Source: Roseovarius sp. ZX-A-9 (lineage in GTDB: Bacteria > Pseudomonadota > Alphaproteobacteria > Rhodobacterales > Rhodobacteraceae). From it: a stretch of 64,000 nt of DNA. Location of the stretch: assembly GCF_028369135.1 (NCBI RefSeq), contig NZ_JAPWHW010000005.1:124001-188000 (forward strand), read 5' to 3'. The notes under the pieces were generated by a model. That model saw only the letters and a list, made by a program, of their open reading frames with translations, was not told the DNA's origin and ran no database searches. Below are positions 8,449 to 18,159 of the stretch, piece after piece. Every line of letters starts with the position of its first letter. Position 1 is the stretch's first letter. The translations under genes and the position numbers were made by a program.

Positions 8449-9596
8449 TTATTCACCACCTGCGTGCCCCCCCACGGCGCTGCCGATCAGCCCGAGGATC
8501 GTCCGCACGTTCGTAACAGGCGATTCGGTGGCAATAATCTTGTCTCCGGGATTGATCTGGAACTGCCGCGCGGCAAAAAGACCATCGGCGCTGGTCAGAT
8601 CGATGGTAAAGACCACCTGCTGCCGCGCGGGCCCCTTTATCCCGTCGGCCACCTGTTTCGCTTCATAGTCCCGCAGCACCAGCACACCCTTCGGGTCGGC
8701 GCGGCTATCGGCCAGCCCGCCCATCGCCGACAGCGCTTCCATCGCGCTCATCCGGGCTTTTTCAAGGTAGATGATCCGCTCGTCGCCCGCGACCCCCAGC
8801 GCGTTGAAGCTGCGCGTGTCCTCGACCACCGCGATCTGGTCACCGCCACGCATCAGCACATTGGCCGAGGCCGTGGCCAGCAACCGCTCGGCGCGTATCT
8901 CGTAGGTATGCGACCCACGGATCAAACCCACCAACGGATGTCGCAAGTCGCTGTCGATCCCGCCGCCCTGCGCCAGCACGCTGTGAGGATACCCGTATCG
9001 CGATTTTCCAGCGTGTAGCGTCCGGGCGCGCCCAGGCCGCTGACCAGATCGACCGCATTGTTGCGCCCGGGCGTCACGTTCAACTGCACCTGCGCCGAGG
9101 TCGATATGCCGGTCAGCGCGTCCTGTATCCTGTCGCGTGCCCGAACGGGCGTCAGGCCGCGCACCCGCACCTTGCCCACATATGGCATGAAAATCTCGCC
9201 ACTGGCCGAAACGGTCATTTGCGGCAATGCCGTGTTACGTCCGCCCCTGCCGATCAACAGTGACGTTTCGTCCGCGTCCCAGACATGGATATCGAGCACG
9301 TCACCAGCACGAATGAGCGTCGAATCGGGGCCGCGCCCAGCCTTTGGCCAGTGATAACGCCCTGACCAACCGGTCACCGGCCATGTCGCGATATGACCCA
9401 TCGCCGTGCGCGTGACGGGCACTACGGCAAAAGTGGGATTAGCCGCATCCTGCTCGGTCAGTATCTCGGATTGCAGGGCGGCACCGCGCGGTAAACTGCA
9501 CGCAGCCAGAAACACGCTCAGGCCCGAAATGGCCAGTAAACGCAGCAGCACGGACACAGGCGAATTTCTCCAAGCTGAAACAACCCAGAGGTACAT
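8449..9596 (-). pseudogene. Polysaccharide biosynthesis/export lipoprotein (Wza-like), disrupted by a frameshift
   Basis: The N-terminal part (9596 to about 8985) has a lipoprotein signal with lipobox LAAC, the polysaccharide-export domain (GDVLDIHVWDADE, SGEIFMPYVGKVRVRG) and a first SLBB region. The rest of the protein (LAQGGGIDSDLRHPL, then the second SLBB-like part, to 8449) is in another frame. The switch falls near 8975-8985: restoring one base in the GCG-TGCTGG context would read GILTAVLAQGGG and rejoin a protein of about 380 aa, the normal length. Wza-family proteins form the outer-membrane channel for capsule or exopolysaccharide. It may be a true mutation or an assembly error. No wzc-like partner lies beside it. 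Confidence 0.85.
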
Positions 9597-9671
9597 AGCC
9601 CGACACGCCGTCGAATCACAAACGTAAAAAGTTAGTCACCATAGGGTGTTGCGTGCTCCTCTTGTGGCGCC

Positions 9672-11327
9672 TCAATCCCCCAGATCAATCGGCCCCATCT
9701 CTGGATAGGCTTCGCCCGGCCCGGGGTTCCCCGGATGCGCCCGCCCGCCATAATGATGCATCACGCCCCAGACCGCGTTCAGCGCCGTCTGCACCGCGCC
9801 CTCGACCCAGGCCGGCGTCCAGCTGATCCCATCCCCGGCCAGAAAGAGCCCGCGCTGTTCGGGCGGCATGTCGTCCTGCATGAAATGGCCGTACATCCGG
9901 TGGTTATAGCGGTAATGGCCGGGCAACGCGCCCTTGAACGCACCGAGGAAATTCGGGTCGTTCTCCCAACTGACGGTGATCGGATTGCCGATGATATGCT
10001 TGCCGATATCCACCTCCGGATAGATCTTCGACAGCGCCGCCAATGCCAGATCGACCCGCTGCTCAACCGGCAGAGGCGCCATTTTCAGCGCGTCGGACAT
10101 CCATGAATAGGTCAGGCAGATCACGCCCGGCTTGTCTGGCCCGTTCTCGAACAGGTAGGTGCCCCGCGTCATCCGATCGGTCAGGGTGACGCTCATGGTC
10201 TCGCGCCCCGTTTTCGGATCGCGGTCACGCCAGAACGGGCGATCCACCATCACGAAGGTCTTGGACGATTGCATGTAGCGCGTGCGGTCCAGCGCCATCC
10301 ACATGTCCTGACTCAGCAGGCGCTCTTCCACATCCATCGCGGTTGTCAGCAGCCAGCTCTGGCAGGTGGCGACCACGGCACCGTAGTGCTTGGTACGCTT
10401 CCATCGGTCTGTAACGGCGAAATCTCCGTCACCATCGCGGTGGATACGGATCACGCCGGGCAGCGGCGCACCACTGTGCAGGCTCTCCAATGTGGTGCCA
10501 CGCGGCCAATGCACGATCCGCTCGGGCGCATGCGACCACAACCCGCGCGGCACGCTCTCGACCCCGCCGACCATGTATCGCTGATCGTCGTCCAGACGCA
10601 GCGCGTTCACCCGCAGGATTTCCAGCATCGAGTTGGGAAAATCGCTGTCCCAGCCGCCGGTGCCAAAGCCAACCTGGCCAAAGACTTCGCGATGCCGGAA
10701 GCTGAGCTTCTTGAACGCATCGGATTGCGCGACGAAATCGTAGAAGCTGCGCTCGTCCCAGCCCTTGACGATCGGGTTCCATATTTCCTTGACCCCGGCC
10801 GCATCGCGGCGCCGGATCGCCGCCTGAAGGTCCGAGAACCGCGCGCCATCCTCCAGTGCCTGATCGTAGGCCTCAGCCACTTCGCGAAAGAGCGGCGGCA
10901 GATCGTCCAGGCTCTCGGCATAGAGCGGCTTGCCCTCCAGATCGATGACGGTTGATCCTGCCGCCGCACTCAGCGGGTTGGGGAACGGGCGCGAGTCGAT
11001 GCCCATCTTGTCCACGTAGTGATAAAACCCCGTGGACGAGATCGGAAAGCGCATACCGCCCAGTTCCGCAATCACGTCTTCGGTGCCTTCAAACAGCTCA
11101 GACCGCAGGCGGCCGCCGAACTTGCCGGATTCGTAGATGACCGGCTTCAGCCCCAGCTTCATCAACTCATAGGCAGTCACCACCCCGGCCATGCCCGCGC
11201 CGATCACCGCGACCTCCTGCCCGAACTGGTCGGCAGGGATCTGTCCCAAGCCATCGGGATGGGCAAGCCAATCGTCGAAAGCAAAGGTGAAATCCGGGCC
11301 AAATGCGGTGATGGGCGTGTCGCTCAT
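9672..11327 (-). CDS. davB: Lysine 2-monooxygenase (flavin amine oxidase)
   Basis: A 551-aa FAD enzyme that converts L-lysine with O2 to 5-aminovaleramide, CO2 and water. From memory it resembles Pseudomonas putida DavB almost end to end: ITAFGPDFTFAFDDWL, the dinucleotide-binding VIGAGMAGVVTAYELMKLG, AELGGMRFPISSTGFYHYVDK, VFGQVGFGTGGWDSDFPNSM and the FAD-contacting GLFLAGDGISWTPAWVEGA near the C-terminus. The length equals that of the family. The start overlaps the stop of davA by four bases (ATGA), so the two are translationally coupled. A tryptophan or phenylalanine 2-monooxygenase is the main alternative, but the davA partner argues for lysine. Confidence 0.9.
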   Translation of the reverse strand: MSDTPITAFGPDFTFAFDDWLAHPDGLGQIPADQFGQEVAVIGAGMAGVVTAYELMKLGLKPVIYESGKFGGRLRSELFEGTEDVIAELGGMRFPISSTGFYHYVDKMGIDSRPFPNPLSAAAGSTVIDLEGKPLYAESLDDLPPLFREVAEAYDQALEDGARFSDLQAAIRRRDAAGVKEIWNPIVKGWDERSFYDFVAQSDAFKKLSFRHREVFGQVGFGTGGWDSDFPNSMLEILRVNALRLDDDQRYMVGGVESVPRGLWSHAPERIVHWPRGTTLESLHSGAPLPGVIRIHRDGDGDFAVTDRWKRTKHYGAVVATCQSWLLTTAMDVEERLLSQDMWMALDRTRYMQSSKTFVMVDRPFWRDRDPKTGRETMSVTLTDRMTRGTYLFENGPDKPGVICLTYSWMSDALKMAPLPVEQRVDLALAALSKIYPEVDIGKHIIGNPITVSWENDPNFLGAFKGALPGHYRYNHRMYGHFMQDDMPPEQRGLFLAGDGISWTPAWVEGAVQTALNAVWGVMHHYGGRAHPGNPGPGEAYPEMGPIDLGD

Positions 11328-12145
11328 GTCTCTCCTCCAGTGTTGGGGGCCGTCAGCGCGGCGTATAAATCGGGGCGCCTGTCTGTCAGATGCGCCCCCT
11401 CCGGCGCATGTCTGCCAACGAAATCACCGATCAGCAATGCGGTGTCCGTGGCGCCGGCTCGCGCCAGATCGCGACCGCCCGCATCCACGATGCAAGACGC
11501 GCCGCAATAGGTGAATTCACCCTCAGAACCCACGAAATTGGCATAGACCATGCCGATGCCGTTCTCTTCGGCCCGCGCCGGTACGATGCGGCTGCAAACG
11601 CTGTCGAACGGCACCATATTGGCCGTGGGCGCGATTACCAGATCGGCTCCGGCCAGCGCATGGGCGCGCACCAGTTCGGGGAATTCAATGTCGTAACAGA
11701 TGGCCAGTGCAACGCGCATGTCGCCCAGCGCAACAACCGGCGACAGCGCCGCGCCGGGTAGGAACTGCGCACGGTCCACATCGCCAAACAGATGCGTCTT
11801 GCGGTAATTGATCCGCATCTGCCCGGAGGCATCCACCAACTGGGCGCTGTTGTAGATCGCACCGCCCTGATCGTCATCCGTGCCGCGCTCGGGATAGCCG
11901 TAGGCGATGGCAAGACCGTGTTTGCGGCACATATCAGCAACAGCCTTGTGATAAGCGCCGGTCGCAGGCTCGGCCAGTTTGCGCACGGTGTCGGCCCCGA
12001 TCGCATAGCCCGTCACGGCCATCTCGGGCGTGACCAGCAGCGCCGCACCGCGCGCGGCGGCGTCACGGGCCGCGCCGTCGATCCGGTCCAGACCGGCAGC
12101 AGGATCAGCAGCGGGGGGCGGGCATTGCAGCAGGGCGATTTTCAT
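11324..12145 (-). CDS. davA: 5-aminovaleramidase (nitrilase-superfamily amidase)
   Basis: A 273-aa carbon-nitrogen hydrolase that removes ammonia from 5-aminovaleramide to give 5-aminovalerate. The catalytic triad is visible: Glu in TPEMAVTGY (about residue 43), Lys in NYRKTHLFG (about 113) and Cys in AICYDIEFPE (about 147). Segments YGYPERG, PTANMVPFD and EFTYCGAS match P. putida DavA closely as I recall it. ATG 12145 is preferred over the GTG two codons upstream. It is the first gene of a davA-davB pair in the same direction as tamA-tamB upstream. The genes for 5-aminovalerate to glutarate (davT/davD) are not in this window. Confidence 0.9.
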   Translation of the reverse strand: MKIALLQCPPPAADPAAGLDRIDGAARDAAARGAALLVTPEMAVTGYAIGADTVRKLAEPATGAYHKAVADMCRKHGLAIAYGYPERGTDDDQGGAIYNSAQLVDASGQMRINYRKTHLFGDVDRAQFLPGAALSPVVALGDMRVALAICYDIEFPELVRAHALAGADLVIAPTANMVPFDSVCSRIVPARAEENGIGMVYANFVGSEGEFTYCGASCIVDAGGRDLARAGATDTALLIGDFVGRHAPEGAHLTDRRPDLYAALTAPNTGGET

Positions 12146-12217
12146 GCACACGACTCTCTTTCTTTGGCTCAGAATGCCACGCGATACGCGGCGCTGCCAT
12201 AGATGTCTGGGCCGGGG

Positions 12218-15200
12218 TCAGTAATCCTTCTGGAAAAAGATGCCCAGCTTGCTTTCGTTCTCACTGTCGACCGAGCCACGCGCTGTCACGGATTTGCTGA
12301 GATCGATATTCAGCGAAATCGCACCACCACCACCGCTGGAGGTGGTGACATCCGTATAGACATTGTCAGAGATATATTTTCCCACGCGCAGCCCGGTATT
12401 GCCGTCCTCGTCCGATGTGACGTCCAGATCATCCACCCCGATCTTGCGCCGCAACCGGCTGACAACGCCCTCGCCCCCCTTGCCCGCAAGCGTCGCGACA
12501 GCACTGGCCAGTTGCGCCGCCTGCAACGGCGACAGTTCCGTCAGGTCGCGGCGAAAGAAGATCTGCGACAGCACCTCGTCCTGTGGCGCATCGGGCACCG
12601 AGCTGAAACTGACCTCGGGAGAAGATGCCGGGCCTTCGATGGTCACGCTGGCCGTACCGTTGCCCGTGTCTGTTCGGGCGACGAACATCAGGTAGGGGTC
12701 GAAATCCCCTTGCAGCAACACCCGGCCCTCGTCCAGATTGAACCGCTTTTCCAGAACGTCGAGCCGCCCTCGGACAAGATCGAAACGCCCGGCCGAAATG
12801 ATGTCCGCCGTGGTCCCGGTCAGCCGCAGTTCTCCCCCCAGTTCCGCGTCTATCCCGCGCCCGCGCACAAAAATGCGCGATGGGGCCGAGATCGTCACAT
12901 CAAGAGGATAGACCGGCCCGGGGCGCCCCTCCTCGCCGCCAGCGCCCGACCCGACACCGGCGCGCTGCTGGGTCTGGCGCGCGGCGGCGGGCACGTTCAC
13001 ATGGGTGATCGGCGGCAAAGAGCCAAAGCTGGTGATCCCGGTCGAGGGAATGCTGATGCTGGTCTTGCCCAGGCTCAACCGCCCGGCGATGCGTGCCCCA
13101 CCCTGCAGCGGGCCGTTGACATCCAGAGCGCCCGACACCCGCGTGTGATAGATCAGCGAATCCGTCACCACCACCTCGGCCAGTGACACGCGCAGATCGG
13201 CGGGCATTGCCCCGGTCAACTGCACCGGGCCGCTGACCGACAGGCGGCCACCATTCGCGACATTGGCGCTAAGCGACAGGTCAGCGCGCCCGCCGGCAAT
13301 CTCGGCGCGCGCATCGATCCCGGTGAGTGCGATCAGCAACAAGGGTGCAGAAAAGCGCGCGCCGCTGGTGCTAATCGTGCCCGACAGCGCGCCAAGCCCC
13401 GGCGCACCATTCAGCGCCAGGTCGAAGGTCGCCTGTCCCTGCAAGCTGCGCGGGCGCAGGAAAGGCTCGCTCAGGCCCAGCGGCACCGACCCGCTTGCGG
13501 TCAGGTTCATCTGCTCACCGCTCGCGATGGTGCCCGCGACCCTGGCATTGGTGCCGCCCGGCCCTGCCAGTGCCGTGTCGATAGTCCACCCTTCGCCGGT
13601 CTGCTGTGCAGTGCCGTCGAGCGTGAGCACACCGGCAATTTCCGGCACGAAGGGACGGATATCCGGCAAGCGCGCGGTATACCGGAACGCAGGCGCGGCC
13701 CCTGTCACGGTTCCTTCGACATCCGCGGTCAGCCCGTAGGGCCCGGAGATATCCGTATCAACCTGCCAGCCATCCGATGTTTCCTCCAGCGTACCGGTGG
13801 CGGCAAGCGGACCGGAATAGCCGGGCACAAGCGGGCGCACATCCGGCAGCCGCGCGTCAAAGTAGAAGTTCGGCTCCTTGCCCGTCACACGCCCTTCGAC
13901 CTCTCCCGTCAGCCCGTAAGGCCCGCGCAGTTCCGTGTCGATCAGCCATCCCTCGGGCGATTGCCCCAGCGTGCCATTCAACGCCACGGCACCGGAATAG
14001 GCCGGAACGAGCGGGTTGATATCCGGCACCCCCGCATCAAAGCGGATGCGCGCATCGGGGCCGGTCACCAGCCCTGCGATCTTGGCGCGCGCTTCAAGCG
14101 GCCCTGACGCCGTCAGATCGACGCGCCAACCGACAGCATCCTGCACCGCCTTGCCATGGACCGTCAGTGGACCGGGCAGGCGTGGCTCGATCTCGCCAAA
14201 CTCGGCCAGACGCAGCGCATAGGATGCCTCGGAATCGTCGGTGGCGAATCGACCCGTCGCCGAAAGGGCAACTTGCTCGTTCACGATCTCGGCACGTTCC
14301 AGCACGGTGCCCTCGGTTCCGCGCCGTGCCGTGATGTTCAACGCGGTCTTGCCCCGCAGCAGCGTATCTGCCTGCGCCTGCCCCACACCCAGATCGGTGG
14401 CGGTGCCGATGATGGACAGATCGAACTGCCCGCCCAGCGCTACGGTGCCGTTCAGACCAAGCTTGGCCGCGCCGCTCAACGGCTGTTCGACCAGGCGCGA
14501 GAACTTGGACAAGTCACTGGTGGTCAGCTCGGCTTCCAGATCGGTTTTGAAACCGCTTTGCAGCGCGTCAATATCCGCCGCGCCAGTCAGTTGCGCCGAT
14601 GCACTGCGCAGGTCAAGACCGGTCAGCTTCAGCAACTCGCCCTCAAGATAGGACATGCTGAACGTGCCCACCAGATTGGGCCCCACCGCCTCGGCCAACG
14701 CCGGATCGGCCAAACTCAGCTCCTCGGCGGCAAAGCGCACATCGGCGGTCACGCGCCCCAATGTGCCCACGTCGCCCTCCAGCACCCCGCCTGCGGCCAG
14801 TTGCAACGTGCCAATGCCGATGCCCGCGCGCGCCAGTTCCGACACGTCAAAGCGCGCAGTCCACGCGTTCGACCGATCTGCCGCGTAGGTGATGTTCAAC
14901 GCCGCGTGGCCCACTTTGGTCTGCGGGCCGGGGATCGGCAGCACTGTAGCCCCGCGTCCGCCCAGTTCGATCTCCAGCGCGATCTGCGTCGGCCACTGTT
15001 CGGCATTGAGCGCAAGCGCCCCGGTCAATGACACTTCCTGCGCCGTAAGCCGCAGATCGCTCAGCGTCAGCGCGCCGTCCGGCTCGCGCTGCCCGGCCAC
15101 GCGCATGATGACGTCATCCCCAAAGAAAGGGCGATATTTCGGCGCAAGCAGGGCGGTCACATCCCCGCCCAGATTGGCCGAGAATTGGCGTGCAGGGTCG

Positions 15201-16000
15201 TCACCACCTGCCCGGGCCTTGACCGCGCTCAGGATGACCTGACCCGACAGGCGCTTTTCACCGTCGGATTTCAGCTCGATGTCAGAGGCGAAATCATCCA
15301 GCGGCCCCTCGCCTGCAACGATCAGATCAACGCTGGGGCGTCCCGGCAGGTCGAGCAGCCGCGACGCGATCCCCCCTGCTGCCTCGCTCAACGCCAGATC
15401 GAGGTTCAGCATCTGGCTGGCCTCTGCGAACTTCGCCTTGAAATTGAACGTGCCCCGCTTGTCGTCCAGCCTGCGGGCCGACAGGTCCACCGATGCGTCG
15501 CCGCCCGCCAGCATCGCTGAAGCCTTGAGTGACAGCCGCAGTTCCTCGCCCAACAGCGGCGCACCAATGATGATCTCGTCCACCTTGAGCGTGTCGAGCT
15601 TGATCGACACCGGAAGTTCCGGCAGCGAAAACGGCTCTGCCTCGGGGGCGGGCAGACCGTCGTTCTTTTCCTTGGGGGCGCGGGACAGCACGATCTTCTT
15701 GGCGCTCAGGGTCTGCACGTCGAGCTCGCCACGCAACAGCGCCGAACGCGTCCATTGCAAGGTAAGATCGGTCAGGGTCAGCCAGATGCCGTCCTTGTCC
15801 GCCACGGTCACCTTGTCGATGGTCGCCTCGCTGCTCAATGCGCCGCGAAACCCGGTGATATCGACCACGCGCCCCTCGCCGCCCAGACTGTCCTGCAACA
15901 GGCGCGTCAGATACCCCTTGTCGTCGGCACTGTCCTGCGCCGTCACGACGGCTGGCAGGCACAGGACCAGCGCGACCAGTATGAAGCGAAGCCAGCTCAA
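12218..16000 (-). CDS. tamB: Translocation and assembly module inner-membrane component TamB
   Basis: A 1260-aa protein of the TamB/DUF490 family. An N-terminal hydrophobic signal-anchor (about residues 3-21) is followed by a very long beta-rich periplasmic region and the conserved C-terminal TamB domain with GKTSISIPS, DEGRVLLQGDFDPYL and SQIFFRRDLTELSPLQAAQLA; it ends in the beta-strand LGIFFQKDY. TamB spans the periplasm and works with TamA in outer-membrane protein assembly and lipid transport. The start is TTG, overlapping the tamA stop as TTGA. The middle contains three consecutive 60-residue repeats. Confidence 0.93.
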   Translation of the reverse strand: MSWLRFILVALVLCLPAVVTAQDSADDKGYLTRLLQDSLGGEGRVVDITGFRGALSSEATIDKVTVADKDGIWLTLTDLTLQWTRSALLRGELDVQTLSAKKIVLSRAPKEKNDGLPAPEAEPFSLPELPVSIKLDTLKVDEIIIGAPLLGEELRLSLKASAMLAGGDASVDLSARRLDDKRGTFNFKAKFAEASQMLNLDLALSEAAGGIASRLLDLPGRPSVDLIVAGEGPLDDFASDIELKSDGEKRLSGQVILSAVKARAGGDDPARQFSANLGGDVTALLAPKYRPFFGDDVIMRVAGQREPDGALTLSDLRLTAQEVSLTGALALNAEQWPTQIALEIELGGRGATVLPIPGPQTKVGHAALNITYAADRSNAWTARFDVSELARAGIGIGTLQLAAGGVLEGDVGTLGRVTADVRFAAEELSLADPALAEAVGPNLVGTFSMSYLEGELLKLTGLDLRSASAQLTGAADIDALQSGFKTDLEAELTTSDLSKFSRLVEQPLSGAAKLGLNGTVALGGQFDLSIIGTATDLGVGQAQADTLLRGKTALNITARRGTEGTVLERAEIVNEQVALSATGRFATDDSEASYALRLAEFGEIEPRLPGPLTVHGKAVQDAVGWRVDLTASGPLEARAKIAGLVTGPDARIRFDAGVPDINPLVPAYSGAVALNGTLGQSPEGWLIDTELRGPYGLTGEVEGRVTGKEPNFYFDARLPDVRPLVPGYSGPLAATGTLEETSDGWQVDTDISGPYGLTADVEGTVTGAAPAFRYTARLPDIRPFVPEIAGVLTLDGTAQQTGEGWTIDTALAGPGGTNARVAGTIASGEQMNLTASGSVPLGLSEPFLRPRSLQGQATFDLALNGAPGLGALSGTISTSGARFSAPLLLIALTGIDARAEIAGGRADLSLSANVANGGRLSVSGPVQLTGAMPADLRVSLAEVVVTDSLIYHTRVSGALDVNGPLQGGARIAGRLSLGKTSISIPSTGITSFGSLPPITHVNVPAAARQTQQRAGVGSGAGGEEGRPGPVYPLDVTISAPSRIFVRGRGIDAELGGELRLTGTTADIISAGRFDLVRGRLDVLEKRFNLDEGRVLLQGDFDPYLMFVARTDTGNGTASVTIEGPASSPEVSFSSVPDAPQDEVLSQIFFRRDLTELSPLQAAQLASAVATLAGKGGEGVVSRLRRKIGVDDLDVTSDEDGNTGLRVGKYISDNVYTDVTTSSGGGGAISLNIDLSKSVTARGSVDSENESKLGIFFQKDY
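13517..14056 (-). repeat. Three tandem 60-codon repeats inside tamB
   Basis: Three consecutive units of exactly 180 bases (14056-13877, 13876-13697, 13696-13517) encode protein repeats. Each holds a variant of LPDxRPLVPxYSG, then GT, then GWxIDT, then GPYGLT, and ends near VTG. A partial fourth unit (GWRVDLTASGPLEA) precedes them. The spacing suggests recent internal duplication in the periplasm-spanning part. Confidence 0.85.
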
Positions 16001-17835
16001 AATGCCTGTCCTATGCCGATATAGATTTCAAAGCCCGAATTGCTGCCCGGCCCGCTGACCGGGACGGCCACATCCAGCCGCACCGGACCGATCCCGGTGT
16101 CATAGCGCGCACCGATGCCCGCGCCGCTATGCCACTTGCCGGAACTGCCATCGGGGAACCCCTCGGCGCCGATATAGCCGGTGTCGTAGAACCCCACGAG
16201 GCTGATCTTTTCGGTGGTTTGAACCCGCAATTCCCCCGACAGCCCCAAGAACGACCGGCCGCCGCTGATGCTGCCGCCGCCCAAATCCACGCCCAGCGAC
16301 TGGTAGCCCTGCCCGCGCACCGTGCCGCCGCCGCCCGAGTAATAAAGGAAATCCGCAGGCGCGTCCGCCAGGTTGGGGCCGACCAGCGACCCGACCTGCC
16401 CACGCGCTGCAAGTGTCACCCGCTTTTCCGGCCCGACACTGTAATAGCCGCGCAGGTCAAGCTTGCTGCGCATCCCGTCATCGGTGCCAGACAGATTGAC
16501 GAACGGAGTCATGCTGGCCTCGGCAAAATAGCCCGATTTCGCGTTGAGCTTGTCATCGCGGTAATCGTAGCGCGCGCTCAACGGCAGCGTGAAAATCGAA
16601 TAGGATCCCGTCCCGAACACATCCACCGTGTCCGAGACCCGATAGCCCACCCCGTAAGAAAACTCGCGATGCTCCGACGCATGGTGCACGATCCCGCTCT
16701 CCAGCGCGAAGGTGGTGGCAGAAAACGATGGTTCGTCCAGTTCTTCGAACTCGAAACCCAGGAAGAAATCCATATCGGAATCAAACGTTGCAGGCCGCTC
16801 GAACCGCGCGCCAAGCCGGTAATCGATCCCGCCGCTGTCACCGCCAATCCCGGTGACCTCGCCATCCAGCCGCAACCGCTCTGCCCCGCCAAAGATATTG
16901 CGATGCATCCACATCGTGGAAAGCCCCAGCCCTTCAAGCGACGACAGTTCCGCACCAAAGCTGAACCGGCGCGGTGGCGCCTCGGTGATCTGCGCGGTGA
17001 TATCCAGCGTATCGCCCGGCCCGACCTCATCGGCCTCGCGCAGAGTCGCAACATTGAATGCACCGCTTCGCCGCAGCCGTTCGGTGGCGCGCTCCAGCGT
17101 CTTGGGTGAATAAACCTCACCTTTCGGCAGCCCCGCGATTTCCTTGATCCGTTTGGTACGCACTTTGTCGTTTCCGGTGACCAGCAGATCACCGAAACGC
17201 AACAACGGGCCAGGCTCCAGCGCGATCGCCGCGTCGATACGGGCGCGGTCGTGGCGCGCGGTGATCTGCTGTGCCCCAATCGCGGCCTTGGCATGCCCGA
17301 CGGCCCGCCAGTTGTCCACGCCCGCCTCGGCGGTGTCTCTCAGCACATCAACACCGGCCACCTGACCCTTTGCGAATCCTTCGGGCAAGCGCGTGCCCGG
17401 CGCCAGCGGTGCCATGCGCAGATCGCCAAACCGAAACAGCGGGCCGGGCTGCACCCGGATCACCGCACGCTTCACATCCCCCAGCGGCGCGACGGGCGAC
17501 AGATCCGCCGCTTCGCGACCGTCCAGCGTGATGCTGATCACCGGCGAATAATACGCCTGTTCATAGAGCGTGGTCAGCAACCGTTGATAATCAGCCCGCG
17601 CAGCGGCGACGATATCCTGTGCCGCAAGGTCCGTGCGCGGCTGCATTGCCATCAGCAGCGACGCGGCGCCCAAAGTCTCGTTCAGGGCCGGATTGTCGCG
17701 GGGCGTGGGTATCTGCACCTCAAGCGCCAGAGCGGCCGACGGCACACCGGCGAACGCTGCCAGAAGCAGCAAGGAAAACAGGGAATTTCGGCGTCGTTCA
17801 GCCACGGTTCGGTCCTGTTCCGCCTCTTCGGCCAT
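15997..17835 (-). CDS. tamA: Outer-membrane assembly protein TamA (Omp85/BamA superfamily)
   Basis: A 612-aa Omp85-family protein. After a signal peptide (about residues 1-38, SLLLLAAFAGVPSAALA) come POTRA-like domains (about 40-280, including RFGDLLVTGNDKVRTKRI and YSPKTLERATERLRRSGAFN) and a 16-stranded-type barrel ending in FEIYIGIGQAF. GGGGTVRGQGYQSLG is the barrel-lid VRGY-type motif. TamA pairs with TamB, encoded immediately downstream with a four-base overlap. The start ATG at 17835 has an AGGGGC site upstream. Confidence 0.93.
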   Translation of the reverse strand: MAEEAEQDRTVAERRRNSLFSLLLLAAFAGVPSAALALEVQIPTPRDNPALNETLGAASLLMAMQPRTDLAAQDIVAAARADYQRLLTTLYEQAYYSPVISITLDGREAADLSPVAPLGDVKRAVIRVQPGPLFRFGDLRMAPLAPGTRLPEGFAKGQVAGVDVLRDTAEAGVDNWRAVGHAKAAIGAQQITARHDRARIDAAIALEPGPLLRFGDLLVTGNDKVRTKRIKEIAGLPKGEVYSPKTLERATERLRRSGAFNVATLREADEVGPGDTLDITAQITEAPPRRFSFGAELSSLEGLGLSTMWMHRNIFGGAERLRLDGEVTGIGGDSGGIDYRLGARFERPATFDSDMDFFLGFEFEELDEPSFSATTFALESGIVHHASEHREFSYGVGYRVSDTVDVFGTGSYSIFTLPLSARYDYRDDKLNAKSGYFAEASMTPFVNLSGTDDGMRSKLDLRGYYSVGPEKRVTLAARGQVGSLVGPNLADAPADFLYYSGGGGTVRGQGYQSLGVDLGGGSISGGRSFLGLSGELRVQTTEKISLVGFYDTGYIGAEGFPDGSSGKWHSGAGIGARYDTGIGPVRLDVAVPVSGPGSNSGFEIYIGIGQAF

Positions 17836-18159
17836 GGGCGATTGCCCCTTGATTGCGACATTGGATTACCCACAACGTCGCGCTATTGTCGTAGCAGCAA
17901 AGTCTAGGACTTCGCACAGGTATTTCAAACCACCCATATGCCCCCGGCCCCTTAAATCAGCGACTTTCCGAGCATGGCAGCGCCCGGCCGCCCGAAACAC
18001 GGGAAATTGCTGAATTCTCCTGTCGCCATACGCAAAGGTCAGGATGTTCCAACCGCCCGGAACCTGAAAAGTTCCCGACTTTCGACGCCGACGGCCTGAC
18101 AACTCACCCCGCCTCGACTGCGCAACGCATGACGCCCCGAACAGTTGGGCTATTTGTGC
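17836..18159. other. Intergenic region between the flippase gene and tamA
   Basis: About 320 bases lie between the end of the leftward flippase gene and the tamA start. I see no convincing gene. It should hold the tamA promoter; no clear -35/-10 pair or terminator hairpin stands out. Confidence 0.4.

Noticed and set aside
9672..12145. Indole-acetamide (IaaM/IaaH-type) auxin pathway as the identity of the oxidase-amidase pair
   Set aside because: The amidase is a nitrilase-superfamily DavA type rather than the amidase-signature IaaH, and both proteins resemble DavB/DavA more closely.
17866..18102. A 78-codon leftward frame upstream of tamA
   Set aside because: No recognisable similarity and codon use unlike neighbours; treated as intergenic.
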